64,000 nucleotides of DNA from Pseudomonas sp. Q1-7 (GCF_028010285.1 NZ_CP116304.1:2496501-2560500), one strand, 5' to 3'; positions 20,566 through 28,923 are shown, counted from the stretch's first letter. The notes: generated by a model from the sequence alone, not told the origin. Translations and numbers: made by a program.

Positions 20566-20847
20566 TTAGCGGTATTCGCAGAGGTAGGCGGTGTCCTGGG
20601 CGACTTTCAGCTGGAATTTGCTGTTTGCCGGAACGGTGAACTTGCTGCCGGCGGCGAAGGTTTCCCAGTTCTCGCTACCCGGCAGCTTCACGGTCAGGGC
20701 GCCGGCGATGACGTGCATCACTTCCAGTTGGCTGGTGCCGAATTCGTATTCGCCCGCGGCCATTACGCCAATGGTGGCCGGGCCTTCGCTCATGCCAAAG
20801 GCGATGGATTTGACGGTGCCGTCGAAGTACTCGTTGACCTTGAACAT
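20566..20847 (-). CDS. ppnP: Pyrimidine/purine nucleoside phosphorylase
   Basis: A 93-residue cupin-fold protein of the PpnP (YaiE, DUF1255) family: [17 protein letters not shown], then [16 protein letters not shown] and [13 protein letters not shown]. Members phosphorolyse a wide range of nucleosides to base and ribose 1-phosphate. The length equals the family norm. CAGGAG lies upstream of the ATG on the minus strand. It may be co-transcribed with the exonuclease gene upstream (77-base gap). Confidence 0.95.
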   Translation of the reverse strand: MFKVNEYFDGTVKSIAFGMSEGPATIGVMAAGEYEFGTSQLEVMHVIAGALTVKLPGSENWETFAAGSKFTVPANSKFQLKVAQDTAYLCEYR

Positions 20848-20924
20848 GCTGGGCTCCTGGAGGGGGTCTGAAAGGGCTCGACAGTATGCCCAAGGTCGGT
20901 CCGGGCGTCACTAGGGCGGGGGTT

Positions 20925-21467
20925 TCAGGCGGGCAGCACCAGCGGTAGCAGGCGCGCGGTGTTGCGTGCGTCTTCCAGGGCGCGGTGCTGCCGTCCCTGG
21001 AAATGCAGTCCGGCCAGTTGCAGTGCGGTATGCAGACCCACGGCCCGCTGGAGCTGGCGCACCTCGGCGAAGCGCTGCTTGAGGTTCAGGTGGGGGATTG
21101 CGGTCAACTGGCTGTGCAGACCGTGCAACTGCCATTCCTGCTCCAGTTGGCGGCGGTCGTAGTCCCCCCAGCTCGCCCAGCCCGCCAGGCGCGGGCTGTG
21201 GTGCGCGAGCCAGCGCTCGAAGGCCTGCCAGACCTGGGGCAGGCTCGCTGCGCCGTCCACGTCGGCCTGGTCGATGTGGGTGAGCTGGCGGCAGAAGCCG
21301 GTGAGGCAGGGCCGGCGCGCGGGGCGCACGAAACGCTGGAAATGGTCCACCTCATGACCGTCCGTGCGGACCAGGGTTGCACCGATTTCGATGATTTCCA
21401 TTTCTTCAAGAGGCCAGCCTCCTTCCTCGGTGGTGGCTTCCAGGTCAATGACCAGCCAATGCGGCAT
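20925..21467 (-). CDS. DEDDh-type 3'-5' exonuclease (KapD/ERI-1-like)
   Basis: A 180-residue exonuclease-domain protein. DEDDh motifs are visible: LVIDLEATT (Asp, Glu) at the N-terminus, THIDQADVDGA and WASWGDYDRRQLEQE in the middle (Asp), and HRALEDARNTARLL at the end (His, Asp). It lacks the polymerase-proofreading context and fits the stand-alone KapD/ERI-1 type acting on nucleic-acid 3' ends. I start at MPHWLVIDLEATT (21467), preceded by AAGGAGAC; the open frame extends 54 codons upstream into the divergent promoter region. Substrate unknown. Confidence 0.88.
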   Translation of the reverse strand: MPHWLVIDLEATTEEGGWPLEEMEIIEIGATLVRTDGHEVDHFQRFVRPARRPCLTGFCRQLTHIDQADVDGAASLPQVWQAFERWLAHHSPRLAGWASWGDYDRRQLEQEWQLHGLHSQLTAIPHLNLKQRFAEVRQLQRAVGLHTALQLAGLHFQGRQHRALEDARNTARLLPLVLPA

Positions 21468-21582
21468 GGGGGTCTCCTTGGCAGGGGCGGCCGGGGCCAG
21501 CCTGGTGCGAGTATGGTGGTGCTTTCGCGGGTCGGCAAACTGCGTGTTAGGCTTTTCCGCAGGTCGACGAAGGAGAACAACA

Positions 21583-22455
21583 ATGGCTGAAGTAGCGTTC
21601 ATCGGTCTGGGGGTGATGGGCTTCAACATGGCCGGACACCTGGCATGTGAAGGTCATTCGGTGCGGGTCTACAACCGTACGCCGGGCAGGCTCAAGCTCT
21701 GGTGCGACGAGTTCGCCGGCGACGCGTTCGCCACGCCGCGCGAGGCGGCCGAGGGTGCGGAATTCGTGATGGTCTGCGTCGGTAACGATGCTGATTTGCG
21801 CGCGGTATTGCTGGGGCCGGACGGCGCATTTGCCGGTATGGCGCCCGGTTCGATTCTGGTGGACCACACCACCGCCTCCGCTGACGTGGCGCGGGAAATG
21901 GCCGTGCTGGCCGCCGAGCGTGAACTGGGCTTCCTCGATGCACCGGTGTCCGGCGGCCAGGCCGGTGCCGAAGCGGGCATGTTGTCGGTCATGGTGGGGG
22001 GCGAGCAGGCGTTCTTCGACCGTGCCGCGCCGGTGATCGACAGCTACGCCAAGATGATTCGCCGCATGGGCCCGGTGGGCAGCGGTCAACTGACCAAGAT
22101 GGTCAACCAGATTTGTGTCGGCGGCCTGTTGCAGGGGCTGGCCGAGGCGCTCCACTTCGCCCAGTGCGCGGGTCTGGATGCCCAGGGCGCTATGGAGGTG
22201 ATCGGCAAGGGGGCCGCCCAGTCCTGGCAGCTGGAACACCGCCACCAGAGCATGCTGGACGGCAGTTTCAACTTTGGCTTTGCCGTGGACTGGATGCGCA
22301 AGGATCTGTCCATCGTGCTGGACGAGGCTGCGCGCAATGGCGCGCAGTTGCCGGTGACGGCGCTGGTCGACCAGTTCTATGCCGAGGTCCAGGCCATGGG
22401 TGGCGGGCGCTGGGATACCTCAAGCCTGATCGCGCGGCTGAAAAGGCCTGCTTAG
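21583..22455 (+). CDS. NAD(P)-dependent beta-hydroxyacid dehydrogenase (3-hydroxyisobutyrate dehydrogenase family)
   Basis: A 290-residue oxidoreductase with an N-terminal Rossmann motif FIGLGVMGFNMAGHL and the family signature VYNRTPGRL, then LDAPVSGGQAGAEAG (substrate site), the catalytic lysine in GQLTKMVNQICVGG, and the C-terminal helical domain FAVDWMRKDLSIVLDEA. The exact substrate (hydroxyisobutyrate, tartronate semialdehyde or another short beta-hydroxyacid) cannot be read from the sequence. Start ATG 21583 is preceded by GAAGGAGAACAAC. Codons upstream in the same frame overlap the divergent exonuclease gene. Confidence 0.9.
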   Translation: MAEVAFIGLGVMGFNMAGHLACEGHSVRVYNRTPGRLKLWCDEFAGDAFATPREAAEGAEFVMVCVGNDADLRAVLLGPDGAFAGMAPGSILVDHTTASADVAREMAVLAAERELGFLDAPVSGGQAGAEAGMLSVMVGGEQAFFDRAAPVIDSYAKMIRRMGPVGSGQLTKMVNQICVGGLLQGLAEALHFAQCAGLDAQGAMEVIGKGAAQSWQLEHRHQSMLDGSFNFGFAVDWMRKDLSIVLDEAARNGAQLPVTALVDQFYAEVQAMGGGRWDTSSLIARLKRPA

Positions 22456-22479
22456 CCATTCGAGGAAAAAGCAGGTGTA

Positions 22480-22821
22480 CTAGCTGCGGAAAATGAAGTA
22501 GACGGCGCCCAGCAGGCACATTCCCGCCCATAGATAATCCAGTTTCAGCGGCTGCTGCATGTAGAGCACGCTGAAGGGAACGAAGACGGCCAGGGTGATC
22601 ACTTCCTGCATGATCTTCAGCTGGCCGACCGGTAGCTCGGTGTAACCGATCCGGTTGGCCGGCACCATGATCAGGTACTCGAACAGGGCGATGCCCCAGC
22701 TGATCAGCGCCGCGATGATCCAGGGCTTGGTATTGAGCGTCTTGAGATGGCCATACCAGGCGAAGGTCATGAAGACGTTGGACAGGGTAAGCAGGGCGGC
22801 GGTCTGCATCCATACCGGCAT
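22480..22821 (-). CDS. DMT-superfamily-like membrane protein (DUF486)
   Basis: A 113-residue protein with four membrane helices, of the DUF486 family: LLTLSNVFMTFAWYGHLKTLN, then AALISWGIALFEYLIMVPANRIGY, LKIMQEVITLAVFVPFSVLYM and LWAGMCLLGAVYFIFRS. It looks like a half-size drug/metabolite transporter protein; substrate unknown. I prefer the ATG at 22821 (MPVWMQTAALL), which is the family start; a TTG at 22854 would add 11 residues. Neither has a strong ribosome site. It is convergent with the dehydrogenase gene and divergent from the GH31-domain gene. Confidence 0.82.
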   Translation of the reverse strand: MPVWMQTAALLTLSNVFMTFAWYGHLKTLNTKPWIIAALISWGIALFEYLIMVPANRIGYTELPVGQLKIMQEVITLAVFVPFSVLYMQQPLKLDYLWAGMCLLGAVYFIFRS

Positions 22822-22892
22822 GATCTGGGGCTCGGGGGCGGAAAAGATGCGCAAGCCTAATGGGTGAAGATTCTCAAGGAAAGGGGCGAACC

Positions 22893-23732
22893 ATGGCCGT
22901 CTGGCGTGGATTGGGGTTGGTGGTTCTGGTGTTGCTTGGCATCGCGATTGCGCTGCTGCGTGGTATCGATGCTTGGCGCAAGGAGGCAGTGATCGCCGAA
23001 CTGCACCTGCCGCCGGCGTTCACACTGGCGCGAGACTTCGATTTCGGTCGCTACCGGTTGTCCTGGCGTGGCCAGGGGGGCGTGGTTCATCCGCAGGGGC
23101 GGCCAGACAAGGTGCTTTGGGCGATCGAAGGCGGTTTCCTGGCCGCGGGCACGGGGCAGGTGGTGTCCGCTCCGCTCGAGCCGGGGCGCATGCCGCGGGA
23201 TCGGCGTGAACGCTTGTGTCGCGAGCAGAGTCTCGAGTCATTCGAAAGGTTGGGGGGCAGGCTCCAGCTGAAAGGGTTCCTGCGCTGTTCGGACGGCAGT
23301 CTGAGTCGCTATCTGGTGGTTCTGGAAGATGACGGTGAGCGCGGCCTGACGCTGACCGTGAACCTTGAAAAGCCGGAGTTGAACCGGCTTTACCTGACCT
23401 GGCGCCGGGAAGAGGGGGAGCAGGTCTTCGGCCTTGGCGAGCCGTCCGGCGCCTACGACCTGTCGGGACGGCGCGTGTCGGTACCTGCGACAGGGCATGG
23501 TCGGCGCGCCGCCACGAGCCAGGGGATCTATGTCACTTCGCGCTTGCGGGCATTCCACAGCCAGTCTGACGCCTACCAGTTGTTCGACCTGCGCGACCCG
23601 CGGCGTGTAGGGCTGGAGGTGCATGCAGGGCGACTCATGGCGCATATCTACAAGGGCGACAGCCTGGAGGAGCTGCGTGCGCATTGGGCTTCGGTGCTCG
23701 AGGCCGTGTCCACGCCGCGTACACCCAAGTAA
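22893..23732 (+). CDS. Membrane-anchored GH31-type N-terminal (mutarotase-like) domain protein, no catalytic barrel
   Basis: A 279-residue protein. It has an N-terminal membrane helix (about 5-24, rich in Leu/Val) and then a beta-rich region resembling the N-terminal domain of GH31 alpha-glucosidases such as YihQ: NRLYLTW ... VFGLGEPSGAYDLSGRRVSV (the G-x-G-E-x5-D-L-x-G-x-x pattern, which contacts sugar in YihQ) and a closing SLEELRAHWASVLEAV, which corresponds to the helix just before the catalytic barrel. The sequence then stops: no catalytic Asp region exists here or after the stop. I see no frameshift. The start with AAGGGGC 6-7 bases upstream is favoured over an ATG at 22860. Function unknown; carbohydrate binding at the membrane is a guess. 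Confidence 0.75.
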   Translation: MAVWRGLGLVVLVLLGIAIALLRGIDAWRKEAVIAELHLPPAFTLARDFDFGRYRLSWRGQGGVVHPQGRPDKVLWAIEGGFLAAGTGQVVSAPLEPGRMPRDRRERLCREQSLESFERLGGRLQLKGFLRCSDGSLSRYLVVLEDDGERGLTLTVNLEKPELNRLYLTWRREEGEQVFGLGEPSGAYDLSGRRVSVPATGHGRRAATSQGIYVTSRLRAFHSQSDAYQLFDLRDPRRVGLEVHAGRLMAHIYKGDSLEELRAHWASVLEAVSTPRTPK

Positions 23733-23775
23733 AATGGGCGTTTGAATCCGAACCGTCGTTCCGAGGTGTTTCGTC

Positions 23776-24033
23776 ATGCTCTGCCGCCCGGGCTGTGGTG
23801 CCTGCTGCATAGCGCCATCCATCAGTTCCCCGTTGCCCGGTATGCCCAAGGGGAAGCCGGCGGGCGAGCGCTGTGCGCATCTGTCCGCGGAGAATCTCTG
23901 TCAGCTGTTCGGTGATCCGCGCCGTCCGGCAGTCTGCAGCGATTTCGACGCTGATCCCGAGGTCTGCGGCGACAGCCGGGAGGACGCCATCCGTCTGATC
24001 GGCTGGCTTGAGCAGGCAACCTCGGCGGCCTGA
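23776..24033 (+). CDS. YkgJ-family cysteine-cluster protein
   Basis: An 85-residue protein with the N-terminal cluster LCRPGCGACC (Cys spacing C-x3-C-x2-CC) and further cysteines in RCAHL, LCQLFG, VCSDF and VCGD. This is the YkgJ family pattern, thought to bind zinc or an iron-sulfur cluster. Function unknown. It lies 43 bases after the GH31-domain gene and 47 before the START-domain gene, in the same direction. Start ATG 23776 is weakly supported (GAGGTG about 13 bases upstream). Confidence 0.88.
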   Translation: MLCRPGCGACCIAPSISSPLPGMPKGKPAGERCAHLSAENLCQLFGDPRRPAVCSDFDADPEVCGDSREDAIRLIGWLEQATSAA

Positions 24034-24080
24034 ATCACCAGGCGGGCGAATCGCCTGCCACATTCGTGCAAGGAGGGATC

Positions 24081-24683
24081 ATGGGAATCAGGGGCGTGGT
24101 GCTCTGTGCGTTGGGACTGCTCGCGGCGTCCAGCGTTCATGCTGAGGGCTGGGAGCTGGCCAGGGACGAGGATGGCATTCGCGTCTTCCTCAGCGAGGTT
24201 CCTGGCTCCAGGTACAAGGCCTACCGGGGCGTCGTTACCATGAAGACGGATATTGCCACCCTGCGTGCGCTGCAGGAGGACGTCGCCGGTTCCTGCGCCT
24301 GGATCCACGAATGCGAGGAGCAGAAGCTGCTCAAGACCGAGGGGGCGCAGAGCTGGACCTATACGCGTTTCAACACGCCCTGGCCGGTGATGCACCGGGA
24401 TTCGGTGATTCAGGTCACCTCCGAGCTTGGTGCCGACGGCAGTGTGACGCGCCTGCTCGAAGGGGTGCCCGAGTACCTGCCTGAGTCCACCGGCTACGTT
24501 CGGGTGACCGAGGTGAAGGGGCTCTGGAAGCTGGTACCGAAGGGCGCAGGGGAGGTGGAGGTAACCTATGAGTTGCACACTGAGCCGGGTGGCAGTGTGC
24601 CGTCATGGCTGGCGAACAGCTTTGTCGTCGATGCGCCCTTCAATACGTTGAAAGCGATGCGTCAACGGGCGGAAAAGCGCTGA
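24081..24683 (+). CDS. Secreted START-domain protein
   Basis: A 200-residue protein with a Sec signal peptide (MGIRGVVLCALGLLAASSVHA) followed by a START-type lipid-transfer fold: WELARDEDGIRVFLSEV, then YKAYRGVVTMKTD, CAWIHECEE, YTRFNTPWPVMHRDSVI and GSVPSWLANSFVVDAPFNTLKAMR. The last phrases are conserved among bacterial START proteins. It is probably periplasmic and binds a lipid or other hydrophobic ligand. Start ATG 24081 follows the strong ribosome site AAGGAGGG. A terminator follows. Confidence 0.9.
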   Translation: MGIRGVVLCALGLLAASSVHAEGWELARDEDGIRVFLSEVPGSRYKAYRGVVTMKTDIATLRALQEDVAGSCAWIHECEEQKLLKTEGAQSWTYTRFNTPWPVMHRDSVIQVTSELGADGSVTRLLEGVPEYLPESTGYVRVTEVKGLWKLVPKGAGEVEVTYELHTEPGGSVPSWLANSFVVDAPFNTLKAMRQRAEKR

Positions 24684-24705
24684 AAGGCTAGACGAAGTCG
24701 AAATA

Positions 24706-24733
24706 AAAAAGGCTGCCGATCGGCAGCCTTTTT
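24706..24733. terminator. Bidirectional terminator between the START-domain gene and gltA
   Basis: AAAAAGGCTGCCGA / TCGGCAGCCTTTTT, a perfect 14-bp palindrome (little or no loop on paper; the centre would open), between convergent genes. Confidence 0.9.
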
Positions 24734-24750
24734 CATTGGGGGCGCAAGTC

Positions 24751-26037
24751 TTACTTGCGTGCCTCCAGCGAGATGAACTCGCGCTGCTCCTGGCCGGTGT
24801 ACAGCTGGCGCGGACGGCCGATCTTGTACGGGCTGGAGAGCATTTCCTTCCAGTGCGAGATCCAGCCGACGGTGCGGGCCAGCGCGAAGATCACGGTGAA
24901 CATGCTGGTCGGAATGCCGATCGCCTTCAGGATGATGCCCGAGTAGAAGTCCACGTTCGGGTAGAGGTTGCGCTCCTTGAAGTAAGGATCGTTGCGCGCG
25001 ATCTCTTCCAGCTTCATGGCCAGTTCGAGTTGCGGGTCATTGATGCCCAGTTCGGCCAGCACTTCATCGCAGGTCTGCTTCATGACCTTGGCGCGCGGGT
25101 CGAAGTTCTTGTAGACGCGGTGGCCGAAGCCCATCAGCTTGAACGGATCGTTCTTGTCCTTGGCCTTGGCCACGAACTTGTCGATGTTCGACACGTCGCC
25201 GATTTCGTCGAGCATGGTCAGCACGGCTTCGTTGGCACCACCGTGGGCCGGGCCCCAGAGGGCCGCGATGCCGGCGGCGATACAGGCGAAGGGGTTGGCG
25301 CCGGAGGAGCCCGCCAGGCGGACGGTGGAGGTGGAGGCGTTCTGCTCGTGGTCCGCATGCAGGATGAAGATGCGGTCCATGGCCTGGGCCAGCACCGGGC
25401 TGATCGGTTTGATCTCGGCCGGGGTGTTGAACATCATGTGCAGGAAGTTTTCCGCGTAGTTCAGGTCGTTACGCGGGTACATCATGGGTTGGCCCATGGA
25501 GTACTTGTAGGCCATCGCCGCAATGGTCGGCATCTTGGCGATCAGGCGCATCGCCGAAACTTCGCGGTGTTGCGGGTTATTGATGTCCAGGGAGTCGTGG
25601 TAGAAGGCGGAGAGGGCGCCCACTACGCCGCACATGATCGCCATCGGGTGGGCGTCGCGACGAAAGCCGTTGAAGAAGCTCTTCAGCTGCTCGTGAACCA
25701 TGGTGTGGTTCTTGATGGTGCCGACGAACCTGACCTTCTCCTCGGCGGTCGGCAGTTCGCCGTTCAGCAGCAGGAAGCAGGTTTCGAGGTAGTCGGATCT
25801 TTCTGCCAGCTGCTCGATCGGATAGCCACGATGCAGCAGTACGCCCTTGTCGCCGTCGATGTAGGTGATCTTCGACTCGCAAGAGGCGGTCGACATAAAG
25901 CCAGGATCAAAGGTGAAGCAGCCCGTGGAGGTCAGGCCCCGCACATCGACTACATCGGGTCCCATGGTACCGGACAGAACGGGCAGCTCTACGGGGGCTG
26001 CGCCCTCGATGATCAACTGCGCTTTTTTGTCAGCCAT
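24751..26037 (-). CDS. gltA: Citrate synthase, type II
   Basis: GltA condenses oxaloacetate and acetyl-CoA, the entry to the TCA cycle. The 428-residue length and the N-terminal domain ([11 protein letters not shown] ...) mark the hexameric, NADH-sensitive gram-negative type. Catalytic elements are [15 protein letters not shown] (His), [14 protein letters not shown] (His, Arg) and the Asp in [20 protein letters not shown] sits before the ATG. A well-formed promoter lies upstream (26096-26123). It diverges from sdhCDAB, the common arrangement in this group. Confidence 0.98.
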   Translation of the reverse strand: MADKKAQLIIEGAAPVELPVLSGTMGPDVVDVRGLTSTGCFTFDPGFMSTASCESKITYIDGDKGVLLHRGYPIEQLAERSDYLETCFLLLNGELPTAEEKVRFVGTIKNHTMVHEQLKSFFNGFRRDAHPMAIMCGVVGALSAFYHDSLDINNPQHREVSAMRLIAKMPTIAAMAYKYSMGQPMMYPRNDLNYAENFLHMMFNTPAEIKPISPVLAQAMDRIFILHADHEQNASTSTVRLAGSSGANPFACIAAGIAALWGPAHGGANEAVLTMLDEIGDVSNIDKFVAKAKDKNDPFKLMGFGHRVYKNFDPRAKVMKQTCDEVLAELGINDPQLELAMKLEEIARNDPYFKERNLYPNVDFYSGIILKAIGIPTSMFTVIFALARTVGWISHWKEMLSSPYKIGRPRQLYTGQEQREFISLEARK

Positions 26038-26095
26038 AGCGGCCTCCTAGTTATGCTTGAAATCATCAGACAGCCCCCCACGCAGGGCCCGGGAC

Positions 26096-26123
26096 ACTAT
26101 AGAGGTATAAATCCGAATGTCAA
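26096..26123 (-). promoter_or_regulatory. gltA sigma70 promoter
   Basis: On the minus strand, -35 TTGACA (26118-26123) and -10 TATAGT (26096-26101) are 16 bases apart; five of six and six of six positions match consensus. The predicted transcript starts near 26089, about 50 bases before the gltA ATG. Confidence 0.8.
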
Positions 26124-26130
26124 TTTGAAG

Positions 26131-26163
26131 AAACCCATGTGGCAGTGGGGTTTGCGTGGGTTT
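26131..26163 (+). other. Stem-loop between the gltA and sdhC promoters
   Basis: AAACCCATG pairs with CGTGGGTTT (9 bp, one G-T pair) around a 15-base loop, and two more T bases follow. It lies upstream of both promoters, so it is outside both main transcripts. It could stop stray antisense transcription; no other role is evident. Confidence 0.4.
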
Positions 26164-26238
26164 TTCGACGGAAAAGGAGGGGCTGTTTACGCCTTTTATA
26201 TAGGGAGTGCAATCCGCTTTTAGGGGCAGGACTTCGCA

Positions 26239-26267
26239 TTGTCATTAGTCAGCTAACTGTCTATACT
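26239..26267 (+). promoter_or_regulatory. sdhC sigma70 promoter
   Basis: TTGTCA (26239-26244) and TATACT (26262-26267) with a 17-base spacer, one mismatch from consensus in each box. The predicted start is near 26274, leaving a leader of about 125 bases before sdhC. This is the only strong promoter I see for the sdh-suc cluster. Confidence 0.75.
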
Positions 26268-26373
26268 CAGCGCCCGATCGCCAGGGGCCTAAAGCCCATA
26301 TTCTGGAGGTCGGCACTCCCTTTGGTGAGGGGTACCTGATCAGTGCACTTCCCGACAACTTGCCCTGTTTGTT

Positions 26374-26403
26374 AGGGGCCTCAGTGTGAAAAAAAAGCCG
26401 TGA
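26374..26403 (+). promoter_or_regulatory. sdhC translation-initiation region: ribosome site, A8 tract and overlapping mini-ORF
   Basis: AGGGG (26374-26378) is correctly placed for a GTG at 26386, not for the sdhC GTG at 26400 (21 bases away). From 26386 the frame reads GTG AAA AAA AAG CCG TGA, and its stop (26401-26403) overlaps the sdhC GTG. The A8 tract (26389-26396) holds A AAA AAG in that frame; a -1 slip there would fuse MKKK to AVNSQRPVNLDL of SdhC. A8 also fits the AANAANAA pattern bound by Hfq/Crc in pseudomonads. The sequence is seen; all functional readings are inference. Confidence 0.5.
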
Positions 26404-26774
26404 ATAGCCAACGACCTGTAAACCTAGATCTCAGGACCATCAAACTCCCCGTCACTGCTTACACGTCCATCCTGCATCGTATCTCCGGCGTCATCCTCTT
26501 TTTCGGCATTGCCGTGCTGCTGTTCGCGCTCGACAAGTCGCTGAGCTCCGAGGAAGGCTTCGAGCAGGTCAAGGCGTGCCTGACCAGTCCGCTGGCCAAG
26601 CTGGTGATTTGGGGCCTCCTGTCCGCACTGCTTTACCACCTGGTTGCCGGTGTGCGCCACTTGGTAATGGATGCGGGCGTCGGCGAGACGCTCGAGGGCG
26701 GCAAGCTGGGCTCGAAAATCGTCATCGTAGTTTCTGCGGTGCTGATCGTGCTGCTGGGGGTGTGGGTATGGTAA
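26400..26774 (+). CDS. sdhC: Succinate dehydrogenase cytochrome b556 subunit
   Basis: SdhC is one of two membrane anchors of complex II and helps bind haem b and quinone. The 124 residues have three membrane helices; the first contains SILHRISGVILF (the conserved His-Arg and Ser at the quinone site), the second LLYHLVAGVRHLVMD with the haem-ligand His. The start used is GTG 26400 (VNSQRPVNLDLRTIKLP), but no ribosome site sits in front of it; see the entry on the A8 tract just upstream. The end overlaps sdhD by seven bases. Confidence 0.93.
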   Translation: MNSQRPVNLDLRTIKLPVTAYTSILHRISGVILFFGIAVLLFALDKSLSSEEGFEQVKACLTSPLAKLVIWGLLSALLYHLVAGVRHLVMDAGVGETLEGGKLGSKIVIVVSAVLIVLLGVWVW

Positions 26775-27136
26775 CCAACGTTACGAACTTCTCGCGTTCG
26801 GGCCTCTACGACTGGATGGCCCAGCGCGTTTCTGCGGTCGTTCTTGCGGCTTATTTCCTTTTCCTGCTGGGCTACCTGCTGTTCAATCCGGGTCTGACCT
26901 ATGCCGAATGGCACGGTCTGTTCTCCCACACCGCGATGCGCATCTTCAGCTTGCTGGCCCTGGTCGCCCTGAGCGTTCACGCCTGGGTCGGCATGTGGAC
27001 CATCTCCACCGACTACCTGACGCCCATGGCGCTGGGCAAGTCGGCGACTGTCGTGCGTTTCCTGTTCCAGGCGGTATGCGGCATTGCCATGTTCGCGTTC
27101 TTCGTCTGGGGCGTGCAGATTCTCTGGGGTGTGTGA
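26768..27136 (+). CDS. sdhD: Succinate dehydrogenase hydrophobic membrane anchor
   Basis: The second complex II anchor, 122 residues with three membrane helices. It begins MVTNVTNFSRSGLYDWMAQRVSAVVL with the family Arg-x-Ser pattern, and contains HAWVGMWTISTDYL (haem-binding His region followed by Asp-Tyr of the quinone site). The ATG at 26768 overlaps the end of sdhC. sdhA starts three bases after its stop. In pseudomonads the sdh messenger is a known target of iron-responsive small RNAs; I did not locate the pairing site. Confidence 0.95.
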   Translation: MVTNVTNFSRSGLYDWMAQRVSAVVLAAYFLFLLGYLLFNPGLTYAEWHGLFSHTAMRIFSLLALVALSVHAWVGMWTISTDYLTPMALGKSATVVRFLFQAVCGIAMFAFFVWGVQILWGV

Positions 27137-27139
27137 TCC

Positions 27140-28912
27140 ATGTCTAGCATTCGTACTCTCTCTTTCGACGCCATCATCGTAGGTGGCGGCGGCGCCGGCA
27201 TGCGTGCCGCGCTGCAACTGGCCCAGGGCGGCCACAAGACCGCCGTGGTGACCAAGGTCTTCCCGACCCGTTCCCACACCGTTTCCGCCCAGGGCGGCAT
27301 CACCTGCGCCATCGCTTCGGCCGACCCGAACGACGATTGGCGCTGGCACATGTACGACACCGTCAAGGGTTCCGACTACATCGGTGACCAGGACGCCATC
27401 GAATACATGTGCTCCGTTGGTCCGGAGGCCGTGTTCGAGCTGGAGCACATGGGGCTGCCGTTCTCCCGTACCGAGCAAGGTCGCATCTATCAGCGTCCGT
27501 TCGGCGGTCAGTCCAAGGACTTCGGCAAGGGTGGCCAGGCTGCCCGTACCTGTGCCGCGGCCGACCGTACCGGTCATGCCCTGCTGCACACCCTGTACCA
27601 GGCCAACCTGAAGAGCGGTACTTCGTTCCTCAACGAGTGGTACGCCGTCGACCTGGTGAAGAACCAGGACGGCGCCGTGGTCGGCATCATCGCCATCTGC
27701 ATCGAGACCGGCGAAACCGTCTACATCCGCTCCAAGGCCGTGGTTCTGGCCACCGGCGGTGCTGGCCGTATCTACGCCTCCACCACCAACGCCCTGATCA
27801 ACACCGGCGACGGCGTGGGCATGGCCCTGCGTGCTGGCGTTCCGGTCCAGGATATCGAAATGTGGCAGTTCCACCCGACCGGCATCGCCGGTGCTGGCGT
27901 GCTGGTGACCGAAGGTTGCCGCGGCGAGGGTGGCTACCTGATCAATGCCCATGGTGAGCGTTTCATGGAGCGTTACGCTCCCAACGCCAAGGACCTGGCC
28001 GGCCGCGACGTGGTCGCCCGTTCCATGGTCAAGGAAGTGATCGCCGGCAACGGCGTGGGTCCCAACAAGGACCACGTGCTGCTGAAGCTCGACCACCTCG
28101 GTGAGGAAGTCCTGCACAGCCGCCTGCCCGGCATCTGCGAACTGTCCAAGACCTTCGCGCACGTGGACCCGGTCGTCGCGCCGATCCCGGTCATCCCGAC
28201 CTGCCACTACATGATGGGCGGCGTTGCCACCAACATTCATGGCCAGGCCATCACCCAGGACGCCAACGGCAACGACACCATCGTCGAAGGCCTGTTCGCC
28301 GTGGGCGAAGTGGCTTGCGTATCGGTACACGGTGCCAACCGTCTGGGCGGCAACTCGCTGCTCGACCTGGTCGTGTTCGGTCGTGCCGCCGGTCTGCACC
28401 TGGAGAAGGCGCTCAAGGAAGGTATCGAGGCGCGCGGCGCCAGCGAGACCGATCTCGAGCTGTCCCTCAAGCGTCTGTCCGGTGTCAACGAGCGTACCAG
28501 CGGCGAAGAAGTCGCCCCGCTGAAGCGCGAGCTGCAGCAGTGCATGCAGAACTACTTCGGTGTATTCCGTACCGGCGAATACATGCAGAAGGGCATCGCC
28601 CAGTTGGCCGAGCTGCGTGAGCGCATCGCCAACGTCAAGATCAACGACAAGTCCCAGGCTTTCAACACCGCGCGCATCGAGGCGCTGGAGCTGCAGAACC
28701 TGCTGGAAGTCGCCGAAGCCACCGCCATCGCCGCGGAAGTCCGTAAAGAGTCCCGTGGCGCCCATGCCCGTGAAGACTTCGAAGACCGCGACGACGAGAA
28801 CTGGCTGTGCCACACCCTGTACTTCCCGGGTGAGAAGCGTGTCGCCAAACGCGCTGTCAACTTCGCGCCGAAGACCGTTCCGGCGTTCGAACCCAAAGTA
28901 CGTACTTATTAA
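27140..28912 (+). CDS. sdhA: Succinate dehydrogenase flavoprotein subunit
   Basis: SdhA oxidises succinate to fumarate on the cytoplasmic face. The 590 residues include the FAD motif [14 protein letters not shown], the covalent flavin site [10 protein letters not shown] (His near residue 46), the capping-domain loop, the active-site region [21 protein letters not shown] and [22 protein letters not shown]. The C-terminal helical domain ends AFEPKVRTY. Nothing unusual. It lies between sdhD and sdhB in the standard order. Confidence 0.98.
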   Translation: MSSIRTLSFDAIIVGGGGAGMRAALQLAQGGHKTAVVTKVFPTRSHTVSAQGGITCAIASADPNDDWRWHMYDTVKGSDYIGDQDAIEYMCSVGPEAVFELEHMGLPFSRTEQGRIYQRPFGGQSKDFGKGGQAARTCAAADRTGHALLHTLYQANLKSGTSFLNEWYAVDLVKNQDGAVVGIIAICIETGETVYIRSKAVVLATGGAGRIYASTTNALINTGDGVGMALRAGVPVQDIEMWQFHPTGIAGAGVLVTEGCRGEGGYLINAHGERFMERYAPNAKDLAGRDVVARSMVKEVIAGNGVGPNKDHVLLKLDHLGEEVLHSRLPGICELSKTFAHVDPVVAPIPVIPTCHYMMGGVATNIHGQAITQDANGNDTIVEGLFAVGEVACVSVHGANRLGGNSLLDLVVFGRAAGLHLEKALKEGIEARGASETDLELSLKRLSGVNERTSGEEVAPLKRELQQCMQNYFGVFRTGEYMQKGIAQLAELRERIANVKINDKSQAFNTARIEALELQNLLEVAEATAIAAEVRKESRGAHAREDFEDRDDENWLCHTLYFPGEKRVAKRAVNFAPKTVPAFEPKVRTY

Positions 28913-28923
28913 GGGTGGCCGAC

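Larger units (their letters stand above)
26038..26399. promoter_or_regulatory. gltA-sdhC divergent intergenic region
   Basis: Three hundred and sixty-two bases without a gene. From left to right it holds the gltA leader, the gltA promoter (26096-26123, minus), a stem-loop (26131-26163), the sdhC promoter (26239-26267, plus) and a sdhC leader of about 125 bases that ends in the A8 tract. I see no activator site that I can name. Confidence 0.7.

Noticed and set aside
22447-22475. Hairpin CCTGCTT / AAGCAGG between the dehydrogenase and DUF486 genes
   Set aside because: Seven base pairs with a 15-base loop overlapping the coding end; too weak to call a terminator.
24736-26223. A 495-codon plus-strand frame across gltA
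   Set aside because: Antisense shadow of gltA with no motif and no ribosome site; it continues into the divergent promoter region by chance.
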